Below, piece by piece: positions 18,290 through 25,844 of a DNA stretch of 64,000 nt. A program made the translations under genes and the position numbers. Numbering within the stretch: position 1 is the first letter of the stretch; every line of letters starts with the position of its first letter. The notes beneath the pieces are model-generated. The model was given only the letters and a program-made list of their open reading frames with translations. It was not told the origin of the DNA and made no database searches. Source of the DNA: Marinilabilia rubra (lineage in GTDB: Bacteria > Bacteroidota > Bacteroidia > Bacteroidales > Marinilabiliaceae); contig NZ_QEWP01000010.1 in NCBI RefSeq assembly GCF_003121985.1, positions 62,001 to 126,000 of the forward strand, read 5' to 3'.

Positions 18290-19906
18290 ATGACAAGATA
18301 CTTTGTTTTAATCGGGTTATTGCTATGTGGTTTGTTTTCTGCCCAGGCCAAAAGTTATTATTTTAACGAAAAATCGGGAAGTGATCAAAACTCCGGACTT
18401 TCTCCTGAAGCTCCTTTTTTAAGCCTGAAAAAAATCAATGAATTAAAGCTCCAACCTGGTGATAGTGTTTTGCTTTCTGCCGGCCAAACATTTAAAGAGT
18501 CTCTTGTTCTAAGGAATATTATAGGAAACGCTCATCAAAAAATAGTTGTTGGTTCGTATGGTGAAAACGATAAAAAAGCAATAATTGATGCTGCCGGCTT
18601 TTTAAATGGGATTCTGATTCAGGACTGTGCCTATTTGACGGTTGAGAATTTGAAAATTACGGCCAACGGTAAAGACAATTCAGAAACAGTTGCCGGGACT
18701 ATGCGATGTGGCGTTTTGGTTAAAACTTCAAAAGCCGGGACGTATGAAAGTATCTCCCTTGAAGGGTTGGATATACAAGATGTTTTTTATGAAGATCCTG
18801 GTTTCAGGAGAGGAAAAGATGAGGTGAGAACGGCCAACGGCACACAACGTTATGGTTGGGGCATCCGGTTTATCAATCGTACTGAGGGAGCTTTGTTGAA
18901 AAATGTAAAGGTTCGGAATTGCCGGGTAAAAAATGTGGCCCATACCGGTATTAAATTCACTGCTTTTACTGATGGCATTCAGGGAGTAGAAGTTTCAGAT
19001 TGCCGTGTGCTTAAAACAGGAGGCCCTGGTATTCAGATGTCCGGAGTGTATGATGGAAATGTGAAAAACTGTGTCGTCAATTACTCCGGAAGTAAAGATG
19101 ATTCCAGGAAGTGGGGCCGGGGTAGCGGCCTGTGGACCTGGGGATCTTCGAACATCATCATAGAACACAATGAATTCCGAAATGCCAATGGTCCCGGTGA
19201 TTCTGCGGGTTGTCACATCGATTTCAATTGCCGGAATGTCATTGTGCAATACAACTTCAGTAACAAGAATGCTGGTGGGTTTATTGAAATCCTGGGCAAC
19301 AATTTTAATTGCGCCTACCGCTATAATATCAGTGTAGATGACGGACACAGAATAAAAGGTGAAAACGGTGCTTTTCAGGAAGGGAAAACTTTTTGGCTGA
19401 GTGGCTACCGCGGGGATAAAAAACGCAGTGGACCTTTTAACAGTTATATCTATAACAATACCATTTATGTGAGCGATTCTATTGATGCTAAAATTGCCGT
19501 CACCAGGGTGGCCAAAGGGGTGATGGTGGCCAATAATATTTTTTACATAAAAGGTGAAAGTCAGGCAGTACTGGGTGATCAGTATAAGCCTGAAAAAGAT
19601 GGATCCGGTTCTGTGCGGAATGTGGTCTTTAAGAATAATCTGTTTTTGAAAACCAAAAATTGGCCGCAAGAGGTTTTAATTCAGGATGAGGCCCCTCAAT
19701 ATGGTAATCCTGATTTTATGAATCCCGGAGGCAACAGCTTTTCCGACTATGTTCCTCAAAATAAGTCTATCATCCGCAATAGAGGAATAAAAATACCGGT
19801 GCTGCCTGGTGATAGTATCGGGTTGGTTTCGGGGCTGAAAGTTGAAAAGGACATCTTTGGGCATCAGATAAAAGGCAAACCTGATATGGGGGCTGTTGAA
19901 TTATAA
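18290..19906 (+). CDS. Secreted right-handed parallel beta-helix protein (putative polysaccharide-active)
   Basis: A 538-residue protein with a signal peptide (LLCGLFSAQAKS, cut near residue 21) and then the typical beta-helix opening YYFNEKSGSDQNSGLSPEAP followed by LQPGDSVLLSAGQTF. Repeated coils include short Asn-rich turns (ENLKI, VSDCRV, VKNCVV, IEHNEF, VQYNFS, IYNNTIYV). Beta-helix folds of this sort occur in polysaccharide lyases (e.g. PL6) and in GH families such as GH28 and GH110; I cannot choose between them from sequence alone. No sorting domain is present, so it is likely periplasmic or outer-membrane associated. Its paralogue follows after 441 bp. Confidence 0.75.
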   Translation: MTRYFVLIGLLLCGLFSAQAKSYYFNEKSGSDQNSGLSPEAPFLSLKKINELKLQPGDSVLLSAGQTFKESLVLRNIIGNAHQKIVVGSYGENDKKAIIDAAGFLNGILIQDCAYLTVENLKITANGKDNSETVAGTMRCGVLVKTSKAGTYESISLEGLDIQDVFYEDPGFRRGKDEVRTANGTQRYGWGIRFINRTEGALLKNVKVRNCRVKNVAHTGIKFTAFTDGIQGVEVSDCRVLKTGGPGIQMSGVYDGNVKNCVVNYSGSKDDSRKWGRGSGLWTWGSSNIIIEHNEFRNANGPGDSAGCHIDFNCRNVIVQYNFSNKNAGGFIEILGNNFNCAYRYNISVDDGHRIKGENGAFQEGKTFWLSGYRGDKKRSGPFNSYIYNNTIYVSDSIDAKIAVTRVAKGVMVANNIFYIKGESQAVLGDQYKPEKDGSGSVRNVVFKNNLFLKTKNWPQEVLIQDEAPQYGNPDFMNPGGNSFSDYVPQNKSIIRNRGIKIPVLPGDSIGLVSGLKVEKDIFGHQIKGKPDMGAVEL

Positions 19907-19926
19907 TAGTCCGTTAGAAAAAGCCT

Positions 19927-19952
19927 AAACGCAAAGGCGCGAAGACGCAAAG
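19927..19952 (+). repeat. Short CGCAAAG-type interspersed repeat
   Basis: The stretch has three CGCAAAG/CGCGAAG-like steps in tandem (CGCAAAGG, CGCGAAGA, CGCAAAG). Repeats of this look are common between genes of Bacteroidota genomes. No function can be assigned. Confidence 0.45.
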
Positions 19953-20008
19953 TTTTTATTATGAGAGAGTTGGGGTTTACTTTTACGAATGCGTAAATGG
20001 GTGATTAC

Positions 20009-20176
20009 TAGTGTCAAGTCAAGTGTAGAATGTCGGGTAAGCCGCCGCTTTTTTTCACCTCGTGCAAAACAACAAAAAAGTAAGCATAGCCGTAGCTACG
20101 TGAGTCTTTTTTTTGAGAAGCACAAGGTAGAAAGAGCAAGGCTTGGGCCCTCAGACTATGCTTGACTTTTACACTA
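20009..20176. repeat. MITE-like imperfect palindrome of about 168 bp
   Basis: The ends are inverted repeats: TAGTGTCAAGTCAAG at 20009-20023 and CTTGACTTTTACACTA at 20161-20176, matching apart from a small internal difference. The interior is also roughly palindromic (TTTCACCTCGTGC on the left against GCACAAGGTAGAAA on the right, and a GCCGTAGCTACG centre). No coding capacity. It looks like a non-autonomous foldback element or a dispersed structured repeat in the gap between the two beta-helix genes; the rest of this gap (19907-20347) holds nothing else I can support. Confidence 0.5.
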
Positions 20177-20347
20177 GGCTCCTGTAGTCAGTAACTTAAA
20201 AACAAGAGGTTTTTCGCGTTAAAATACATATTATCAATATTATACGATTCATCTTTCATCTAATCCCGAAGCTTCTGGAAATATCTAACGATCTATTATC
20301 AAAAAAAGAGGAGGTATTATTGCAATTGCTCCTTTAAATTTTTATCG

Positions 20348-22987
20348 ATGGTATATTTGAAAATAGTTTTTTTGTGGTTGATACTGATTTTGTCAGGTTT
20401 TGACCTTCCTGCTCAGACCGTAATCTGGGAATCCGAGGGAGAAAACGGGAATCTGGCCGGAACTGCCGAAATAAATGAGGGATGTGACTTTGCCTCACAG
20501 GATGCCTTCGTTAAAATGAATAGTGATGCCGGCAATCAATTGACGTTTCAGGATGTTGAGGTGCCTTCCTCCGGTACTTATCAATTGGTGGTTCATTATT
20601 TTTATGTGGGTGCTCAGCCATTGGAGGTTTTTGTTAATGGCATTTCAATGGGGGTAAAAGAATTTCCTTCGGCGCACTGGTGTTATCAGGGAGTGGCTGC
20701 AGAATATTCTATGGATATTGATTTGAATGAGGGGATCAATGAGGTGAGTTTTCAAACAGCCAACGGATTGGCAGGGCCTTTTATTGATAAAGTTCAGGTT
20801 CTGGATGCCACAAATATTTATTTGTCCTTTTCTGATTTGGAAGTAAAAATGGTACAGGGACAAACGGTGCATGTTGCTGTAGAAATGTCCGGTGTTTTAA
20901 ATCAGGAGGTTCGGGTATCGCTATCTGTGCCGGTTGATGGTGCAGATTTTATTCAGGTTGATCAATCAACAGTAACCATTCCTTCCGGGAACGAAAAGGC
21001 TTTAATTAAGGTTTATGCTCCGCTGAGAGCTGATAAAACAGACCAAACTGTATTGGTTCAACTTTCCAATCCTACTTCAGGAGTTTTGCTGCTAAATGAT
21101 CAGTTGACGCTACAAATTGCCGGAACTACCAACAATTATTATGTGAGCAGCACCACCGGCAATGATAACAATGATGGTCTTACACCTGAAACCCCCTGGA
21201 AAACCCTGGCAAAGGTGAGTGAGTTTTCATATACTCCGGGCGACAGTGTTTTGTTCTTTTCGGGCGACGAGTTTACAGGCCAATTGAAAATAAACAGTTC
21301 AGGTATTGAAGGGGACCCCCTGGTGTTTAGCAGGTATGGCCCCGGAAACCAACCCGTACTCAATGGTGCCGGGTCGTCTGTAGGGGATTTTGAATCCACC
21401 GTTTTTATCAACAATCAATCTTTTATTGAACTGCAGGATCTGGAAATAACCAATGACAGGAAAACATCGCGAAGTGGATCAGATGATAAAGTGGGGTATG
21501 GCATATTTGTGTTGAATGATGGTTTGGAAGTGATGCAACATTTCAGGTTTGAAAAGTTAACCATCCGTGATGTTTTTGCCGTTAGCACCGAAGGAGTTGA
21601 ATTCAATCAGCTTAAAGTAGCAGGCATCTATTTTCGCAGTGAACGCAATACTGTTGCGGGCGAGGAAAAACATATAAGGGATGTGCTGGTCGATAGTTGT
21701 TACATTACTCATACTGGGAAATTTGGCATCTGGAGCCAGCACGCAGGAGGTAAAAGCGGTATTGGTAATGATTCAATAAACCGGAATATGAACCTTGTTT
21801 TTAGCAACAATCATATGTTCGAAACAGGCGGGTCAGGTATTACTCCGGGAGGGTCTTACAATTGTCTGGTAGAAAATAACACCTTTGAATATACAGGTTC
21901 TGACGCGGATCCAAGAATGGCAAAGCGGGGAAGCGGAGCCTGGTTTTTCAATTGTCGCAATGTAATAGCGCAATACAATAAATCGCTGCATGTACGCGGG
22001 CCGGCTGATTCTTACGGCATGCACATTGATTTTGGCAACCGCAATGTCATCCTTCAATACAACTATAGCGAGGACAGTGAAGGTGGCTTTGTTGAGATCC
22101 TGGGTAAAAATGTCAACTCTGTTTATCGGTTTAATGTGAGTGTTAATGACGGTATCAGAGACAAGAAAGGCAATACATTGTGGGTGTCAGATTATGCGGG
22201 GACTAACAATAAAGTGTTGTCCGATAGCAATTTTATTTACAACAACACCATTTATGTGGATGCAGCTATTACTCCCGATATTTCCATAAACGCCAAAAAC
22301 ACCTTTGTTTACAACAATATTTTTTACGCTGGCGCTTATGCATCCATTGGTAATAATACGGATGTGAATATCGAAACTGGTAGTGAGTTGAAGATGTCTA
22401 ACAACCTCTTTAAAGGAAATATCAACTCAATCTTTGCCAATATGGACAAAAACCCTGTTTTTGGTGACCCCTTTTTTGTCAAGGGCGGAGAGTCTGAAAC
22501 AGACTCTTATTACTTGGGAAAAGAGAGCGAGGCTTTGGGATCTGGTATTTCCTTCCCTGAACCACAATTCCCAATGGCAGGGAAGGGGATCTTTAAGGAT
22601 GTGGATTTATATCCTCAATTGGATTTTTATGGTAATCCTGTTAACGTATCTAACAGCATTCCAAATATTGGAGCTTATAATGGAGAAGGTGTCGGTGATG
22701 TGGGCATTGATGAGTTTGAGATCATCGAAGCTACCAGTCTAAGGTTTTATCCAAACCCTGCAAAAGGAGAGGTATTCTTAAGTATAAAAGCTGAAAAGCA
22801 TGGAACAGTAATGGTCTTGCTCTCTGATTTGCAGGGGCGTGAACTTCAAAGGGAACCTTTCAGGGTACAACCGGGCAACAACACTCTGGAGATTCAGGTG
22901 AGCACTGAATTGAAAAATGGAATTTATCTTATTAGCATGGAGGAGAATGGTCTTTTTATTTCGAAGCGCCTTTTGCTGGTGCGATGA
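20348..22987 (+). CDS. Secreted multidomain beta-helix protein with CBM6/35-like domain and T9SS sorting domain
   Basis: The 879 residues run: signal peptide (to about 22, GFDLPAQ); a CBM6/CBM35-like beta-sandwich (about 23-155: TVIWESEGENG, SSGTYQLVVHYFY, AGPFIDKVQVL); a Calx-beta-like domain (about 158-258); a right-handed beta-helix (about 262-770) opening YYVSSTTGNDNNDGLTPETP, with coils like VIAQYNKSLHV and VILQYNYSEDSEGGFVEILG; and a T9SS sorting domain (about 795-879, LRFYPNPAKGEV). The helix is homologous to that of the preceding gene (shared GGFIEILG/GGFVEILG and IYNNTIYV), so the pair arose by duplication and this copy gained binding and surface-anchoring parts. A polysaccharide-cutting role is likely; the exact family is not assignable by eye. 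Confidence 0.78.
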   Translation: MVYLKIVFLWLILILSGFDLPAQTVIWESEGENGNLAGTAEINEGCDFASQDAFVKMNSDAGNQLTFQDVEVPSSGTYQLVVHYFYVGAQPLEVFVNGISMGVKEFPSAHWCYQGVAAEYSMDIDLNEGINEVSFQTANGLAGPFIDKVQVLDATNIYLSFSDLEVKMVQGQTVHVAVEMSGVLNQEVRVSLSVPVDGADFIQVDQSTVTIPSGNEKALIKVYAPLRADKTDQTVLVQLSNPTSGVLLLNDQLTLQIAGTTNNYYVSSTTGNDNNDGLTPETPWKTLAKVSEFSYTPGDSVLFFSGDEFTGQLKINSSGIEGDPLVFSRYGPGNQPVLNGAGSSVGDFESTVFINNQSFIELQDLEITNDRKTSRSGSDDKVGYGIFVLNDGLEVMQHFRFEKLTIRDVFAVSTEGVEFNQLKVAGIYFRSERNTVAGEEKHIRDVLVDSCYITHTGKFGIWSQHAGGKSGIGNDSINRNMNLVFSNNHMFETGGSGITPGGSYNCLVENNTFEYTGSDADPRMAKRGSGAWFFNCRNVIAQYNKSLHVRGPADSYGMHIDFGNRNVILQYNYSEDSEGGFVEILGKNVNSVYRFNVSVNDGIRDKKGNTLWVSDYAGTNNKVLSDSNFIYNNTIYVDAAITPDISINAKNTFVYNNIFYAGAYASIGNNTDVNIETGSELKMSNNLFKGNINSIFANMDKNPVFGDPFFVKGGESETDSYYLGKESEALGSGISFPEPQFPMAGKGIFKDVDLYPQLDFYGNPVNVSNSIPNIGAYNGEGVGDVGIDEFEIIEATSLRFYPNPAKGEVFLSIKAEKHGTVMVLLSDLQGRELQREPFRVQPGNNTLEIQVSTELKNGIYLISMEENGLFISKRLLLVR

Positions 22988-23024
22988 GGTTTTTAGCTCT
23001 GTTGAGTTTTTGTTTTGTTTAACA

Positions 23025-23060
23025 GGGGTTTGGGGCTGTGGTGTGAATGGTTTCAACCCG
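23025..23060 (+). promoter_or_regulatory. Candidate regulator-binding motif upstream of the GH43 gene
   Basis: Second copy of the motif near 3452. The core at 23041-23059 shares 16 of 19 bases with the upstream copy and is preceded by GGGGTTTG. It lies about 180 bp before the GH43 start, where a new transcript for the enzyme and sulfatase genes could begin. Confidence 0.3.
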
Positions 23061-23242
23061 ATATTTGAAAAAAACTGCCCCTGCTGTTTTGACCAGAATT
23101 TAAACCAAATAAGAAAGTTTTGCGAGAGGAGAATAGTCCTCAATTTTAAATATTGCATAGTGCAAAATTATTGATAAAATCTTTTTAGGATGTTAAAGGA
23201 ATATTACTCCATTGGTAAATAATAAAAAAGGAAATTAGAGTC

Positions 23243-24385
23243 ATGAAAATGAAAGGTCTATTAATCGTATCGCTGTTGGCAGTTGGTATTTTGGGATGTC
23301 AACAGACACCGGAAGGCTCTTTTGAGCCGGGAGCCATCTGGCCCGATAATAATGGGGTACACATAAATGCCCATGGTGGTGGCATGCTGTATAAGGATGG
23401 AGTTTATTACTGGTTTGGTGAACACAAGATTGAGGGCAAAGCCGGGAATAAGGCCCATGTAGGAGTTCATTGTTATTCATCGGAAGATCTGTACCATTGG
23501 CAGGATGAAGGTATTGCCCTTGAGGTCCATGAGGATACTTCTTCTCTATTGGTTGAGGGATGCATAATAGAGAGGCCAAAGGTTATTTATAACGAAAAAA
23601 CAGGAAAATATGTGATGTGGTTCCATCACGAGCTTAAAGGAATGGGCTATGATGCTGCCATGACAGGTGTGGCTGTGGCCGATGATGTTACCGGCCCTTA
23701 TACTTACCTGAGAAGTGTTAATCCCAATGCCGGTCAGTGGCCCATGAATTACCCCGATAGTCTGAGGAAGGATACTACTACCATGGCGTCATTGGAACGT
23801 TGGTCCGATGAATGGCGTAAAGCTGTTAAAGAAGGACTGTTTGTCAGGCGTGATTTTGAAAAGGGACAAATGGCCCGCGATATGACATTGTTTGTGGATA
23901 CCGATGGCACCGCCTATCATATTCATTCTTCAGAGGAAAATCAAACGTTGCATGTATCTGAGTTAACCGACGACTACCTGGACTTTACCGGACGTTACAC
24001 ACGTGTACTTCCAGGTGATTCTAATGAAGCCCCTGCCATTTTCAGAAGAGGAGACAAGTATTATCTGATAGCTTCGGGATGCACCGGTTGGGCGCCTAAT
24101 CCTGCCAGGTCAGCAGTCGCCGATCACCCGTTTGGGCCATGGAAACCGTTGGGCAATCCCTGCCGCGGAACTGAGGAGCAGGTGAATACTACTTTCGATT
24201 CTCAAAGCACTTTTGTTTTGCCTGTGCAGGGAAAAGAGGATGCATTTATTTTTATGGCAGATCGCTGGCGTCCGAAAAATGCAATTGACGGCAGATATGT
24301 TTGGTTGCCTGTTGAATTTGAGGAAGGTAAACCAGTGCTCAAATGGAGAGATAAATGGAACTTAAATGTTTTTGATAAGCAATAA
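23243..24385 (+). CDS. GH43 lipoprotein of the exo-beta-1,3-galactanase type (subfamily 24/34-like)
   Basis: A 380-residue five-bladed propeller enzyme. The lipoprotein signal ends in GILGC (Cys at residue 19). The sequence HINAHGGGMLY, then YYWFGEHK, is the hallmark of the GH43 branch that includes exo-beta-1,3-galactanases, which lack the usual general-base Asp. The proposed acid is Glu110 in IERPKV, and Gln321 in FDSQSTFVLP sits where a Gln replaces the base in characterised relatives (from memory of that family). In this locus it would trim galactose units from a beta-1,3-galactan chain. Subfamily assignment is by recalled motif, not by search. The next gene starts 10 bp after the stop, so it heads a sulfatase operon. 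Confidence 0.78.
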   Translation: MKMKGLLIVSLLAVGILGCQQTPEGSFEPGAIWPDNNGVHINAHGGGMLYKDGVYYWFGEHKIEGKAGNKAHVGVHCYSSEDLYHWQDEGIALEVHEDTSSLLVEGCIIERPKVIYNEKTGKYVMWFHHELKGMGYDAAMTGVAVADDVTGPYTYLRSVNPNAGQWPMNYPDSLRKDTTTMASLERWSDEWRKAVKEGLFVRRDFEKGQMARDMTLFVDTDGTAYHIHSSEENQTLHVSELTDDYLDFTGRYTRVLPGDSNEAPAIFRRGDKYYLIASGCTGWAPNPARSAVADHPFGPWKPLGNPCRGTEEQVNTTFDSQSTFVLPVQGKEDAFIFMADRWRPKNAIDGRYVWLPVEFEEGKPVLKWRDKWNLNVFDKQ

Positions 24386-24395
24386 GCCTGATAGT

Positions 24396-25826
24396 ATGAG
24401 TTCAAAGTATAGATTATTTGTTTTGTGTGTATTCATGATTTCGGGACTTCAGTTTGTTTTTTGTGGTTCCGAAATTCCAAAGGATAAACCTAATGTCATA
24501 TACATCCTTGCTGATGATTTAGGATACGGTGATCTCAGTTGTTATGGACAAAAAAAGTTCGAAACACCCAATATTGATGAACTTGCAAGGGAGGGAATGA
24601 AGTTCACAAACCATTATGCGGGTTCAACAGTATGTGCTCCTTCCCGCTCTGCATTGCTAACCGGACAGCATACCGGAAATACACCGGTACGGGGCAACAA
24701 ACCCCATCACCCCGAGGGCCAGTGGCCTTTGCCGGAGGAGGCAAATTCGTTGGCCCGCCTTTTTAAACAATCGGGTTATGTTACCGGGGCTTTTGGAAAA
24801 TGGGGGCTGGGTTATCCCAACTCATCCGGCGATCCGCTTGCCATGGGATTTGATGAATTTTTCGGGTACAATTGCCAGCGAAATGCCCACCATTATTATC
24901 CGTGGCATTTATATCATAACAACCAAAAAGTGATTCTTGAAGAGAATGCAGAAACCCGGAGAGGGCAGTATGCGCCTGATCTGATTCACCAGGAAGCAAT
25001 GCAGTTTCTTGAAGATCACAATGATCAAAAGTTTTTTATGTATTATCCGTCAGTTATTCCGCATGCCGAATTATTGGCTCCTGAGGAATACATGAAGAAG
25101 TTTAGAGGAAAATTTCTACCCGAAAGTAGTTATGAAGGAGCTGGCCCTGAGCATCCAAGGTTCCGGAAAGGACCTTACGGATCCCAGCCGGAAGCTCATG
25201 CTGCTTTTGCTGCCATGATTACTTTGCTGGATGACCAGGTGGGAGAAATCGTGGAAAAACTCAAAGAGCTTGGCATTTCTGAAAATACCATTATTGTATT
25301 TACCTCAGATAACGGGCCTCATGAGGAAGGAGGAGCAGATCCGGAATTTTTTAACAGTAATGGACCATTGCGTGGTTTTAAAAGAGATCTCTACGAGGGG
25401 GGCATAAGGGTGCCCATGATCGCCAGGTGGCCCGGACAAATAGAGGCAGGTGCTGAGTCTGATCACATCTCCGCATTTTGGGACATGTTGCCCACTTTTG
25501 CTGATTTGCTGGGTGTAAAAGCTCCTGAAAATACGGATGGCATCTCTATGCTTCCTGAGCTGACAGGTGAAGGAAGTCAGAAAGAACATGCCTATTTATA
25601 TTGGGAATTTCATGAGTTGGGAGGTCGTCAGGCTGTTAGAATGGGAAAATGGAAAGGAGTAAAGTATAATGTAAAAAAACATCCCGATCAAGCGATTGAG
25701 TTATACAATTTGGAAAATGATCCCGGAGAAACCCATGACGTTGCAGCAAAACACCCTGAAGTTGTTGACAGAATTGATAATGTTTTGAAAACGGCCAGCA
25801 CTGAGTCTTCAGTTTTTAAATTTTAG
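24396..25826 (+). CDS. Secreted S1-family formylglycine sulfatase
   Basis: A 476-residue sulfatase that removes sulfate esters from the glycan. The metal-binding start IYILADDLGYGD and the maturation motif CAPSR (Cys80 becomes formylglycine) are intact, as are the KWGLG and FTSDNGPHEEGG motifs. The N-terminus is a signal peptide (FVLCVFMISGLQFVFCG), possibly with a lipobox-like Cys23. The ATG at 24396 is chosen because an earlier in-frame ATG at 24366 overlaps the GH43 gene and adds a polar tail before the signal. Maturation needs an anaerobic sulfatase-maturating enzyme, not encoded in this window. The position of the sulfate it removes is unknown. Confidence 0.93.
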   Translation: MSSKYRLFVLCVFMISGLQFVFCGSEIPKDKPNVIYILADDLGYGDLSCYGQKKFETPNIDELAREGMKFTNHYAGSTVCAPSRSALLTGQHTGNTPVRGNKPHHPEGQWPLPEEANSLARLFKQSGYVTGAFGKWGLGYPNSSGDPLAMGFDEFFGYNCQRNAHHYYPWHLYHNNQKVILEENAETRRGQYAPDLIHQEAMQFLEDHNDQKFFMYYPSVIPHAELLAPEEYMKKFRGKFLPESSYEGAGPEHPRFRKGPYGSQPEAHAAFAAMITLLDDQVGEIVEKLKELGISENTIIVFTSDNGPHEEGGADPEFFNSNGPLRGFKRDLYEGGIRVPMIARWPGQIEAGAESDHISAFWDMLPTFADLLGVKAPENTDGISMLPELTGEGSQKEHAYLYWEFHELGGRQAVRMGKWKGVKYNVKKHPDQAIELYNLENDPGETHDVAAKHPEVVDRIDNVLKTASTESSVFKF

Positions 25827-25844
25827 AATCTACAAATCCATTCT

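Noticed and set aside
18995-19669. 224-codon open frame on the minus strand
   Set aside because: It is a mirror of the beta-helix gene, caused by its codon pattern.
24366-24395. Earlier ATG for the first sulfatase
   Set aside because: It overlaps the GH43 end and adds a non-signal tail; ATG 24396 begins a good signal peptide.
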